Assembly: GCA_027574665.1 (NCBI GenBank)
Contig: CM050649.1
Coordinates: 66,058,150-66,122,149, forward strand
DNA from: Rhynochetos jubatus
Taxonomy: Eukaryota; Chordata; Aves; Eurypygiformes; Rhynochetidae
Length of the DNA: 64,000 nucleotides
Direction of reading: 5' to 3'
Position numbers and translations under genes: made by a program. Below the pieces are notes generated by a model, which saw only the letters and a list, made by a program, of their open reading frames with translations, was not told where the DNA came from and did no database searches. This document shows, in pieces, positions 20,677 through 33,680 of this stretch (the stretch's first letter is position 1; every line of letters begins with the position of its first letter).

Positions 20677-23600
20677 AGGCAATGACAGAAGGGGACCACA
20701 GAAGACACAGAGATAAAAGCACTGAAACTAGATCTGTAATCAGAAGTTTTGGTCAAGCTTGCATTATAACAAAAAGTTATATCTGATCTATCTGCCTATA
20801 ATACACATCCACTTCACAGACTAATTAAAGCCAGTGTATTCTGGCCAAAACAACCGGCAGTTAGCACTGTGCTCTAGGTGTTTGATGAGATCCCTCATTC
20901 TGGTCTGAAACCCCTGGGTTCCGATGAACTTCACCTGCACTACAGGACTGAACGCCAAGGTCACATACGAACCATTCATATACTTCCCTTACACTACTAG
21001 CGAAAGTGGAGTCTTATGCGACTGATACAAATCTGTGGGTGCGTATTTCTGCATCAACATTTGTTTTGTACTCCTGAACTATGTTTTGCGTGTGTGTTTC
21101 TGATCCATGTATTTTTTTTCTTACATAGTGAATGCCTAGACTGTGCCTAATGGCCACAATACTGGATGTCTTTTCAAATGAAATAATTCTTTCTTCTTTC
21201 CAGACATCTGATTCTTTTCCCCTGCTTTCATTTCTTGTTCCTGGAAAATAAAATGATTCGTTTGCTTACCCTGATCTTTCTAAATCAGTGGGAAACTGAG
21301 TCGTTGTGGGCCAAGATGCTGACTGCAAGGCTGTTTCCTGGATTCCTTTCTGGAGTCAACAGTCCTTCTTCCCAAGTAGTGGGATGCTGGCAGTTTGGAA
21401 GCACAAGCATCCAACTTCACACAGCCCAATATCAGTCTACGCTTCCCAACACTGCTCCCATTTTAACACATGGATGAGAGCCCGGTCCCGGTGAAAGGAA
21501 TCTTTTTTCACACCAATCCTACCCTGTGGGTAAACAGTAAAATCACCCTTTACGATATAATGGGGGGTGGGGGTGCACACATGCAAATGCTGCTTCAGCA
21601 TCTTGCCAGTTCCTGAAAATATTTTCCTTGAAAATCTATTTAAACAGCATGCAGAGACCCCACTTTGCTGGCAATGTCAAAGACGTCAAACTAATCCAGA
21701 AAACCCTGTCCACATCCCTAGGATCTGGGCCAAAGACCCTTAACATCTGGATTGCTCTCTTGCCCAAGTTGTGAGGAGCAACTATGGAGAAGGCAGACAA
21801 AGTCTGCCTCAGTTTCTGCTCTGTAGGGCTGAGGAAAGCTACACTCAGAGAGGAAATCAGAGCACAGGACATAATTGTTGGGGGATTAAATGACATGGAA
21901 GGGGCAGGGTAGCTCTCCCAGCCATTGTGCTTTCCAGGGAAGAAAAATGAAGGAAAAAGCAGAGGTCCAACCACTGCAGAGACAAAACATGAGTTGAATA
22001 TAGGGATGCTGCTGCTGCCATACTCCTCTGACCCAGGTACAGGCTGAGCAACAAGCCTTTTGGGCCTCCAGAAAGGAACCAGAGTGTAGTGGTCCATCCC
22101 GTATTAGCCTGGGATGCGTGCTACTGTCTTGATGCCCAGAGCAAGTAGAGGTACTCTCTGAGCTAGTGAGACCACAGTGTTCTCCACCAGTCAGGTAAAG
22201 GCAGATGTGAGCTGAGATGACAACAGCCAGAAGAGAGGAGGGCTGGTTGGTCTGAGGAAGGACGGAGAGCTGAGTTGCCTCTAAAGAAGCAGTAGGACTA
22301 AGGGCTAAATGGAGCAACAGACAGAGCTCATCACGTGTCAATCATTAGCTATGCCTCAAGATGGACACTGAAATGAAATAAACCTATTTCTGAGTGGGCC
22401 TCCAGAAAGATACAGCCTTCATATACTCAAAAATGTTTATAAAGTCACAAATGACTCAGGAACACAAACACTGGGAGGGAGCAAGAGGACACTCAGGGAT
22501 GATTAAAGGGACTGTGTTACCCTGTGTTTGCAGTGCCCAGTGCAGCAGAACCACTCTGGGTCAGTGGATGCAGATGTGCTATCCCAGTTCCTCCTGGGGT
22601 CCCATACCTCCCTCCCACATATGCGCACACACACACATATGCAAGCCCTTCACAACACGGTTACAGCAGCTGTATTCTGATCAAGAACAATGAAAAGAGG
22701 AAGTGGGAAATGAAGCTACAGGGTCTGAGATACACTAATTTGTCCTTTTTTTTTTTGCTATACGCAAGGAACTGCTGCAGACACTTCTCTTTCAGAAATG
22801 GAAGCCACAATTTCACTTCCCAACAAAGCCAGAAAACATTAAAAAGTAATTTTTCAGAGGTCTCATCATGTAACCCATCTGCTTATTGCAGGTCTCAAGG
22901 AAGGACACTATTGACACTCTTCAGAAAAAACAGGTTAAGACGGTAACTTCAGCAAAACCCACATTTCTACACTTCAACATCAACAACCATAGTTTCCTTT
23001 TAGTGACTGTGCAGATGAGAATTATCAGCAGCAGACAGTAAGCGTAGAATTTCGGTGAGAAAAAAGAAATAGGAAGATGTAAGCAAGGCCCAGTGAAATA
23101 CTTCATAGTAAGCTGTAATTTTACAAGGAACACAAATTTTCTGTACAACATATCTGCCTAGGTACATTTAACATGGAATAAACTGCACCTGGCTTTCAAA
23201 AGAAGGTATATTTCACCACATTTGCAAAAAGCAAAGTCCACATCAATATTAAGCAAACTTTCACTAATAGGACGTGACAACATCATTTACTAGACGGATT
23301 CCTAACTTGTAGCAGAACTACTGAATCACAACCGTGTGGGAAAGATCACATGTACTGACAGGCATCGGTCATTTTAAACTTACTGAAAAAGTATTTGGGA
23401 TATATTGACACTTGCCATATTTGATTGCTGAGTTTAAAAGGCCTAAATCAGTAGAAAAAAATTGTAACAAAGTATTCAACCTACAAAAAAAAAAAAGTCG
23501 TAAGTGGCTTGCGTGTCTCTAAATTGACCTCGTAAGAGGAAATCAGACCAAATACCACTGAATATTTCCAGGAATTTGATTACAAATCATTGTCCAATGT

Positions 23601-26600
23601 AAGATCAGCAGCTTTCTATCAGAATACCGTATTTCAGCAATCAGCCCCTACTTGTGAAAACTGCCCTGAGGTTTCCCAGCTTTGGCTATATTCTTTGTTG
23701 AGATGCGATTGAACAAAGGAGGTATTACAGAACATAAATGTCTTGTAGTGGCTATCATGACGCTAGCTCTAAGACAGAAAAGACAAAGACAAGTTAAAGT
23801 TTGGAAAGAGTATCTCAAGGTACTTGAGCTACTACTCTGACTGGTTTAATATGTAAAATGAGCAAACATATGAACACCCGTGGACAAATAAAAATGTTGT
23901 GGGTACTTACTTAGAAGGTTCGTGTCTCCTTAAAGTGATCACCTTAAAGTGGTCTGTTCAGGCAGAGAAGGTAGCAAGTACTTGTGTAGCTGCACTATGT
24001 GTTATGCAACACTTTATTCTGCTGTAATACTCTTTTTCTTTTTTTTCCATTCTCATCTACTAACAGACCAAACATAACAAACATTTCCAGGCAAAATTCA
24101 GAGAAAAAATAAGATTCCTACAAGATATGGCCATGGATTTCTGGGGTCCAGGGCTTTTAAAAACAATTTTCAAATAACTGTAACCACGATCTACTTACTG
24201 TTTTGTTTTCAGTAACTAGTACTGATCAATCCTTAGAACTGACGTAATCTAGTGGGCTTCAAAAGTTTATTTAAAAAAATAACAACTGCAGCAGGAATGG
24301 TAGCAATGACCACAAAAAGATACAAATGCTATGCAAGGACAAAGAGCAAATATTAGTGCTGAGTTCCTCTGCAGCACTCAGTGCTCAAAAATATGAGCTT
24401 AAATGTCAGAGTTTTGTCAATTTTCCAAGCACTAACATGCCTTATAAAACTGGTGTGTTATTACAGGCCAAGTTTATCTGAATCTCACATTTTTTTAAAA
24501 GCAAATTTTGCATGGATACAGAAAAGCCTGAAAATGTGATGGATGCACCCCAAATTACTTTATTTTCTTAAAGTCCATGACTAACTCATTCTCACGCCTG
24601 ATATATTTGACTCTCAATTTTTGCATGCTGAAGGCGAGCAACAGTGATGCCAGCTTCTCCCGCTAACTCCTGATGCCTCCCACCACACATTCTCAGAAAT
24701 TCCTAAGCATGCTTCCTACCCCAGTGGTCAAATCACCAAGGCAAGGCAGCAGAGACGACGTTTCTGCCCACAGCTACCTGTCTTGCTCTTCTGGCCCAGA
24801 CGAGAAGAGGACCTGCATAACAAACAGTCCACCATCACCAAAGCCATGTTCAGAAACAGGTTAAATTAAGATACTGAACTGCATCTCGGTGTGGGCACAC
24901 GTTCCTACACCCGCTGTCTCTGCTAGAGAGGCAGTACCTTCTGGCAAAAGGGTGGGAAAGAAAGCTGAATATAAAGACTGAGTCAGCGCAAAAGGAGTCT
25001 GGAGCAGGCAGTGCCAGAGACCGAGATAAACAGTGCAGTCCTGGTATTCTGTGAGGCATCTCCAGGTCTGCACTCCCACATTCATCTGACAAGCAGCCTA
25101 GAAACTTTCTGAGCTGGGCATCACACCCTGACCTCCGTATTTAACAGCTGGTGGTAACATGACAGGTAATGTGTTACCAGAGTTCACGGCTGGCCCTTGC
25201 AGCACTGTAACACCTTACTGCCATCACCAGGGACTGGCCATAAGCCTTGCAGGGGGGCTGTGCAAACCCTGAGGACTTAGGCTTTCCAGCCTTGCTTTGT
25301 CTGAACTTTTCTTGACTTGCCTGACACTTTGTTTCCGCCTGCAATTAAACTTGGTTTAGTTGTAACGACAGTTTTTCTAACTGTCCAGATGTCTGTGGCC
25401 GATTTGTTTTTACTTTTGTTTATCTTTGCGTGGTACCATCATCATTTTACAACTCTAATACAATGATGTAGCGTAGAAAAAACCAGGCCCGGTATGACAG
25501 CAGAGGCCTTGAGAAGCAGAGACACAGGATGGAAAGGATTACAAGCACGGGATAAAAGACACAGGGAGCTGACACTTGGAGACACTGTGGCTATGGACAG
25601 CTCACCCATGGCCACTGACAGAACTGCAGACCTTGGGCTGAACAAAACTGCTTTTAGGGGTAATAAATAGAACAAAGAAGTAGTATCTCACACGTATGAA
25701 AGGTACCACATACAGTAAATTTGGATGTAACGTAAAGCTGTGGACCAGTGACGAAAGACCCAAGTTTAAAAGCTTGTCAGCAAACATAAACATGACCCCA
25801 GGTGGACCCTAGAGTGAAGAAGAACAAACTATAAACATGAACATCATATTCCTTCTGTCAGCATCCAAAGTCCTTTAGATGCTGACAACTGCCGAAACAC
25901 CTCCACATCCTCACCACCAGAATTACCGCTGTGAATTACAGACATCAGTCATGCATCTTTGTCAAATAATTATTTTAAAACAGCAAATGTCACAAACCTA
26001 AACTTTTTAACTGTTTAAAGTGAAACAAGCTAGAACTATGACAGAATGCAGGGGGACATTACTAAACCCCTGTATCAATGGGTTTCAATCTTCTCTGATT
26101 TGAGAACTCCATGAAAATTTTCCAGTGGAAGAACCCTTTGGTACAAGCTAATCTAAAGCTACTGATCATACACTTGCTTTCCTCAGTCACTTCCCACCAA
26201 CTTATTTGCACAGTTCATGGACAGTGTAAAACCCCTGATTTAAACATTATAAGAACCAAACAGATACGATTGTCGAGAGATTTTTTTTTTAATTTTACAT
26301 TGTTTCCATCTGCTCAGAACTACACAAATTATTCACCTAACTTTCTAAATTTTCCCATGTTTGGTCTCAATTTAGAAGTAAATTTGTATTCGGAAAGTGT
26401 GAGCTAAAGCCTTTCTGGGAATTTTCCAGTTCGGAAAAGGGAAAGTCTAATAATAACTTCTTTATCCAATTAAGAAAAAAAAAAGTAATCTTTTTCAACA
26501 AAGAAAATAAAAGTAAACTGTAACCGAAACCCTACACGGCAAATAGTTCTTTATGAGGTATACACTTCCAAAAAGCCCCAAACAAGCAATTTGCTAACCC

Positions 26601-29230
26601 CAGTAAAGTGAGTTAAAGAAAATCAGAGTCTGGCATTATCTATGGGAAATGAAGCCAAGGACCACTGGAGTCCCTGCAGGAGCCTAGCACTCGGCCCAAG
26701 CCCTGAGGATCTTTCAATAGAGAAGGAACAACAGTGTCAAATCCCTAAGGAAATTCAGGCTATTAAAGGATGATACCGAAACAGTGGTATTAGTGTGCAT
26801 TGAACAAGCACTTTGTTAACTATTCTGAACAGCTCTGTGCCTAAGTATCCAAGGGATGGCTCTGTGGCAATACAGACCCAGATTTTAAGAACGCCACATG
26901 CAACGAGCTTTGGAATCGCATCCTTGTCTTGGCTATGAAGTTATCCAAGTGCTAGACAACCTCAAGTATGTAGCCTCAGTTCACAATAATGACTGTGAGA
27001 GCCACAAACCACTGTTCTCTACACTTCTGCTGTACTACATGTTTTTATATGATCCCCACAAGTAGTTTAGCTAATTTAAATTATTGGTACAGTAAATTCC
27101 AATCATACAAACGGGTAAGTGCTTTCAGAGATCCAGAGGGAGCGAGAACAAATAGAAGTTTGACTCTACAGTCAGGCAGAAGATGCAAAATCAATGTATT
27201 TATGAACACTTCTGTTTTTAAAATATGACCACTACACAAATGGACAGTTTTGCTTACAATTAAACTGGAATAAAACCAAAAGTCATGAACCTGCAGCTTT
27301 ATCTGTCTTTTACAACTGGAGATAAAATTACATGGCCTGGGAATGGACAATGGTGGCATCCAAATAACTAGAGTTAAAACATACTTTATTGTCCTCCCCA
27401 GTGACATCCCCAGGTCACTCCTGCATAAGTGAGAATACAGTTTGCAAACACTTATCCAAATGGATTTTCCTAATGTGATCTGTCATATTATAAAAGGACC
27501 TTTTAATGTGCCAAGATGACAGATCAGACTGCAGGAGTCAACAGTCTGAAAGATCCTATGAATTTCTGCTCAATTCTGGGAAAGCCATGACCATGAGGTA
27601 ATTGCTGCGTCTGTTTTTCAGACACCTTGACAACCACAATCTTTTCAGCAGTAATGTTCAGATCTTCCTTTTTGATTACTGATACAGAAACTAACCTCAG
27701 GACAGCAGATAACTTACTCCTTTTGCACTGTAAGATTGCAAAGCCAAAACATGAAGTTACAATATGCCCGTACCATCTCTCTAGGGACAGATGCAGCTGG
27801 TCATAGAAGGGACCTTTCCTGTTCTGTGAAGCTTCTATATAGCACACTGATTTTGTCTAGTCTAATGAAAGATGTTTTGTAAAGGATGCCAAGTACTTAT
27901 TGGTACTTATTGGTGGTCCTGGCTAAGTGGAAAAAGGAGAATTTTTAAACAAGACCCAGAAGAGCAGCTCAGGAAAGTTACAAGATGCTTTTACTTTTAA
28001 GATTTTAAGAAAAATCATGAGAAATGTTTTGTCTGTGCTTTCCTCTCCCCTTCACTGCATACCAATACATCCAAGGTCCCAATTACAGACAATCTGGAGT
28101 AAGACCAAGTGCATTTCTCCACAAAGTTGAATAAATATCAACAAACATATAAAGTAAAATACAGTCACTTGGGACCACTCATTCCCAATGCTCTGGGTGT
28201 CTGTTTTGTCCATGGGGATCCACAACCACTGCTCCCTGAGTCACTTTTGCTCCCAGCTGTGCCCTTCTGAAAAAGTAGTCCTCAAGAACAACTTCTTTCC
28301 ATTATTCCTCCTTCTGCATCAAATACTATCTGAAAGCATTGCTTTTCCAATTTTCCTTCTCAAAGAAATAAAAGATTGTGGCAGGGTTATTTGACTTTAT
28401 TTATTACTTAACCCATCAAAGCAAACGGGTTAACACATATCACCCATTGTTCATCTGAGGACAAAATGCACCAACAGGCACCATACAAAACAAAGCCGAT
28501 TTGTCATACTTATGAATCCAAAATAGAAAAGGCTTTTCTTCCTGTTATATTATATGGATTACAAAGCTGATTCATAGAAAAATATCATGGAAATATACCA
28601 GAAAATATTAAAGTTTGGAATTCAGAAACTAAATGCTACCTTTCAAGCTATTACCAAGTGCTACATGTCTGAAACGTTTACAAAAGATATTTTTTCAGAA
28701 TTTTTCTCCAATGGCCATTTAAGTATACTGTTAAAGAATTCATCTGTGCATCATTTAACCTAGAATACTTTGTATTACCTTATTTTTCAAGATATTAAAA
28801 ATCCTCTCAAACTCTAATTTCTCTTCTTGCTTAGTTCCTATTTATATAGCCCACGAACTATAAGACAACTGCCAACAAAAGCAGTGATAACACTTTCTCA
28901 CTAACAGTGAAAACAAGAGAATCACTTATACTGATAAGTAACTGCAATTCTGTGTCAAGCCTAAACCTTCATAGACTGGCATGAGAGAATACACATAGCT
29001 CTTCTGCTAAAATGTTCAAAAAAAATCACAAAAAAAATCCAAAGAACCAAACTAAACTATTTATATATATATATATTTACACACATAATTAGAAAGCAAG
29101 AAATTCCTCTCCCAGTAACAGTGGATAGAAAGAAGATTACATTAAAAATTGGCTTTTGGTGCAGCATATTGTATTGAGTCAAACAGAATGGAGTTTATCA
29201 TCTTTTTTCTATTCCCATTACCAACAGATT
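20677..29230. other. Probable INPP4A 5' intron sequence, no gene recognised
   Basis: 8.5 kb with no interspersed repeat that I can name and no RNA gene. It has a short CA/TG-rich stretch at about 22616-22642 and a tandem 10-mer TACTTATTGG twice at 27894-27913. Open frames of 150 codons on the minus strand at 21636-22341 show no recognisable domain. Confidence 0.5.
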
Positions 29231-29427
29231 ATCACATAATCAGACTGGTTTGGGTTGGAAGGGACCTTACAGACCATCCAGTTCCAACCCCCCTGCCATG
29301 GGCAGGGACACCCTCCACTAGACCAGGTTGCTCAGAGCCTCATCCAGCCTGGCCTGGAACACTTCCAGGCATGGGGCATCCACAACTTCTATGGGAAACC
29401 TGTGCCAGTGCCTCACCACGCTCTCAA
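29231..29427 (-). mobile_element. CR1 LINE 3' tail
   Basis: ATCACATAATCAGACTGG, TTTGGGTTGGAAGGGACC, and the CATGGGCAGGGACACCCTCC block shared with the tails at 831 and 3352. It ends near CACCACGCTCTC. It is 5' truncated to about 200 bp. Confidence 0.93.
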
Positions 29428-32400
29428 TTATTACCATGATACTCCGATCACTAATTTGACATGCTTTCAATTTGGTTTTCACCAGTCTTCTGGTAGCTCA
29501 CGGTGGCTGCTTTCCCTTCCACCACCCATAAAAATCACAGTTGGTGCTTTGTTTCAAACAGGTTTAGCTTCCAAACAAAGCGGCGGAAACCCCACTATGC
29601 AACATGTTTCCAGGATACTATACCCATCCTGTAGGTTTACACAGCTGAAGTTTCCTCCACACAGCCGTTTTATCTCTACATCTCCACTCTGAATGCTTGA
29701 GAATATTTGGCAGCTGCCTGGGACAGCTCCAAAAATCACCTTAGCAGATTTGCCTAAAGGGAAGTCGCCAACGTGAATATGCACATCCACAGTGAAGACA
29801 TGTCCTTTTCGTAAGCACCAGATCAGTGTCCCACTAAAAACAGCTTGGTGTTAACAGCTGAGAAGCACTTTTTTATGCTTTTTCTTTGTTCATGTTAACA
29901 GGGGCAAAAAAACAACAATAAAGTACAATTTCAGACAGCCTATTTTTTAAATGCTTTCAAGGACAGTAAGCTCGCACAAGGGCCTGAGACACAATACATC
30001 TCACCTTTGTGTTCTAGGCATTTCTGGGGTTAAAGTCTGGCAGGAGCTGCACTAAGATTTTTTTTTTTTCTAATATGGAAATTACAGAAAAATCTTGAAC
30101 ATAAATATTCCCAAATGGATATATTTTTGTTTCAAAGCAAAATTAGCATAAACACATTTGAAGAAGAAATTAATATTCTCTCTGCCATGCTTGCTTACAA
30201 ACCCCCAAAATACCTTGGCACATTTTATTTTTAGTTTTTATAGCATATGATCTATCCAAACAGAAAACATGCTATTAAAAGTACCACGACAAAAACATCC
30301 AAGCAGGTTGGAACAACCTTCTCTCTTGTACTGCGTACAGTTGGGCAGGGATACAGTTCACACAGATGCTATTTAACTGCGCAAAAATATTTCTTTTATT
30401 GTTACTGTTTAAGAAACTGCGTGAACAAACCACAAGGGCAGCGTTCACCTTAACTAAACACCACGCTATGAAGGGGTTAAGCAAGGATGGGATGGGATTC
30501 ACCTGAACTGTACTGAAGTTAAGCAAACCAGGCAACTGGTCAGAGCTGAGTACCGAGGCATAGAAACCTTCAAAAAGTAATTTTTTCTGACTTTTAAACA
30601 GCTATCTTAAGAGACTATGAAACAGGATTAAATCTGCATTCCAACATTTCATGTTTAATAATGATCTACAACAGCTTCTGGGCAGACCAGCGAAGTATTC
30701 TAAACCTGACAATATTCTTGTTTGTATCTTCATTTGGGCTTATTTCATTTATCTCTCCGGTAAAACAAATTGTGATGGGAAGGAAAGGTTTGCTAGAAAT
30801 TCCTCTAGGAGTGTGAGATGCCTCTTCCTGAAGCTTAGAGGTGGAAGTCCCTCAGACCTGATCATCTTTTCTCTTCCAATTGTTCTGGGCATCCTTATAA
30901 GGGACAGCCATGCAGGCCTGAGATAATCCAAGTGTTGTCTCTCAGGAAGAGGCTTAGGCAGATTTTCAAATTAAAACCCCAGTTTACGAAGCAGAAAAAC
31001 ATGACTTGGTGCTAAATAAATCACAGAATAAAAAAAGGCCAAACCTAAACTAGATTCTAAATCTAAGGGAGTTGACCCCAATTCTAATAAACAATAAACC
31101 TGAAAAAGCACTCACATGATTTCACTCATCTTCTCAGTCCCCCCTCCTTGCCATCCATCTTCTCAGAGTGTCATTCAAAGCACTGTGTTTCCAACAGAGC
31201 ACCCTCCTTCCAAACTATTGACAATTCAGTCCATAAACAGTGTTTTTCTTTACCGTGGCAATTTTCCAAGTAAGGACTGTGAGATCATCACACAATTGTT
31301 TTTACCACAGAACAATACTGACTTAGTACCACTATGTAATAATTAATTAGGAAGCAGGGAAGAAAAAAAAAGCCACACTATTCTCTCTTGATATTCTTCT
31401 AGGCACTTAAAAACCTCAGAAACACAGGCTGAGCACTTACTAGTCAAGAAATAACTAGAGACTAAACATAGCATTGCCAGAAGTACATTAAAAAGGTTTC
31501 TTGCTGTGGCATTTTCCTCCTGTTATTTTACAAATAATTCTGCTAAAACAGTGACCTGATCAATGCCTTAATAGCTGATAAAGCCACTTAGAGCAACTCA
31601 GGATTTGCAACAGAGCAGAAAGCACATTACTCACCCTTGCTCAAAGAAGCCAGCTCCTTTTTGAACCTGGTGTGGGGACAAACTAGCGTCTAGGCAGAAG
31701 GGAGTTCCTCACCAACACACAGCTACAAGTTTAAGCATTTGTGTAACTAAGCAGGTATCTGGGGCAAGGGCTGTCACTGACTGTAAGTACAGCACCCGTC
31801 ATCTGTCACTACAGGTACATCAGGGATCTCCAATCACAATTTTCACTTCAGAGCGAGCTTTTGTCTCGGTGGTCACGAGTTTGCTGCCCAGCAGTTGGCT
31901 TCTAAACCTATCTTTGTCACATGCTAAACTTAACACACCTTCGTCTAGCCCTACAAATTCACTTGCTGCCCGATTTATTACACAGCTTTCCCTGTGCAGT
32001 GCAGGGAAACTGCAGGGCAGTACAGTAGACAGCAAGTGTCACGCTGTATAGGCGTGATCAAAAAGCACAAGCTGCCAAACAGCCTAAATCCAAAGAACCC
32101 AAGCAATCATTGCCCTTCATAAATCTTTAAGTTACTCCTTGAAGGTACCTCTCCAGCATTCTTCTACTGCCTACTATCATATATTATGTGATTATCACTA
32201 CGCATGCCTATGTTGGTTCAATACCTTATCCATATGCTAGGTACACACACAAACTCCAATCACTAAGAAGTGCCATGTATTCTGTTTACGTCATCTTTAA
32301 GTCATATGGATGGACGCTTCTGTTTCTGTATCAGAACCTTCCTACAATACCACACTGCTACACTTAGACTCTCATTAGCCTCTGATGGTACAGACATCCT

Positions 32401-32493
32401 GTTTGTTAGCGACCACCTAGCTGCTATCAGCCACATTCCAAAGCTCCCCATGACTCCAGCAGCATAGCTGCAGCAATTACATTTCCCATTTTG
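29428..32493. other. Probable INPP4A 5' intron sequence, no gene recognised
   Basis: About 3.1 kb of unique sequence with a T run near 30059. No repeat family or RNA gene recognised. Confidence 0.5.
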
Positions 32494-33680
32494 CTAGTCT
32501 TCATCACATATCCAACACAGTTGTCTCAGACTCCTCTTGTAACATCATTCCTTTGATCATCCCCGCAGCTCTTCTCTGCATCTGTGACATACTGAGCTGA
32601 AGTTTCTTGGATATGGCAAGAAGTGTTGCACGCTTATTCCAGATCCAGTCCCAGCCCAGATGCACCCAGCGGAGTGAGGTGCCTTCCCTCAACTGGAAAC
32701 ACCTCTCCTGACACTTCCCTGGATCCCATCCATGATTTTAATGACGGTGTCAAATTGACAGACTACAGACAAACTTGAACCCACTTACCCTCACACAGGC
32801 CTTTCTCCTTCAAAGACTTCCGTTGCTGAACTCCCTCTTCATAGGAAAAGTTGTTGCATTACTTCCTGAGCCGAGGCTGTAGCACCATCCAATTTCAGGC
32901 ATTCAGCACAGATGCCAGAGTCAGGTGCTTAGGCTCTGTTAACAGTCAAGATAGAAAGCAGGAGTTGGGTGCCTAATTAAAAATCTGTCTCTTTCCACTG
33001 ATTATATAAAAGCTTACACTGCTAATTCTGGCACCAAGGTTAAATAAACTCAGTAAACGAATTCCTGCCAGTGCGTGACCTGACACTTGGCTGTGTTGAA
33101 TTCCATCTCTTTCGTATAACCTAATTGTACAGTTAATTGTATAGTCATTCCATCTAAAACTCTGGATTGGAAATAACGTGCTCCTCCCATCAGCAAGTTT
33201 CAACAGCCTGCTTTCAATACAACGTACAACAAATCAAATTAACCAAAAAAAAACCCCAAACACAAAAAACCCCCAAAAAGCCTCAAGAAAACTAAACAAG
33301 TCAACTCCCAAAGTATAATTCCTCTCATATATCTAGCCCCTGTAGTCTCTTCGTGTGCCAGTTCTTTGCATGAGTTTATAGTTCTTACTCTAACCTACTC
33401 TTCCTCCACCTTGAACAGTAATTTTGATGCAGCACCATGTTAAATGGTTCAGTAGAATCCAGAGAGACCAGATCTAGCACATATTTTCTAGAAAACCTAC
33501 TTTCTTATTAAAAAAAGATTCTAGGTCAGTCTGACATGACCTATCTTAGCAAAACGGATCGTGTTTCATCCTCTTTCCACTCAACTCCTGTGTCTTTAAT
33601 TATTCATTCCTTCAAAACATTTTCTAAGGTTATTAAGGTCAAATTAACAAGCCTGAAGTTGCCTGGATCACATTTTCCAT
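32494..33680 (-). mobile_element. Old, broken CR1 LINE with RT-domain remnants
   Basis: Reading the minus strand from 33680, the text matches the CR1 RT order. GATCCAGGCAACTTCAGGC (the GNYRP-type motif) lies at about 33650-33670. TTCTACTGAACCATTTAAC (the degenerate SKAFDTV region) lies at about 33430-33455. Further left, 32545-32600 resembles the C-terminal coding part. The copy is heavily mutated with gaps, and the central stretch 32760-33400 is only partly assignable. Edges are approximate. Confidence 0.6.

Noticed and set aside
21636-22341. Two overlapping minus-strand frames of 153 and 151 codons.
   Set aside because: No similarity recognised, frames overlap in different registers, no splice signals that join them to INPP4A.
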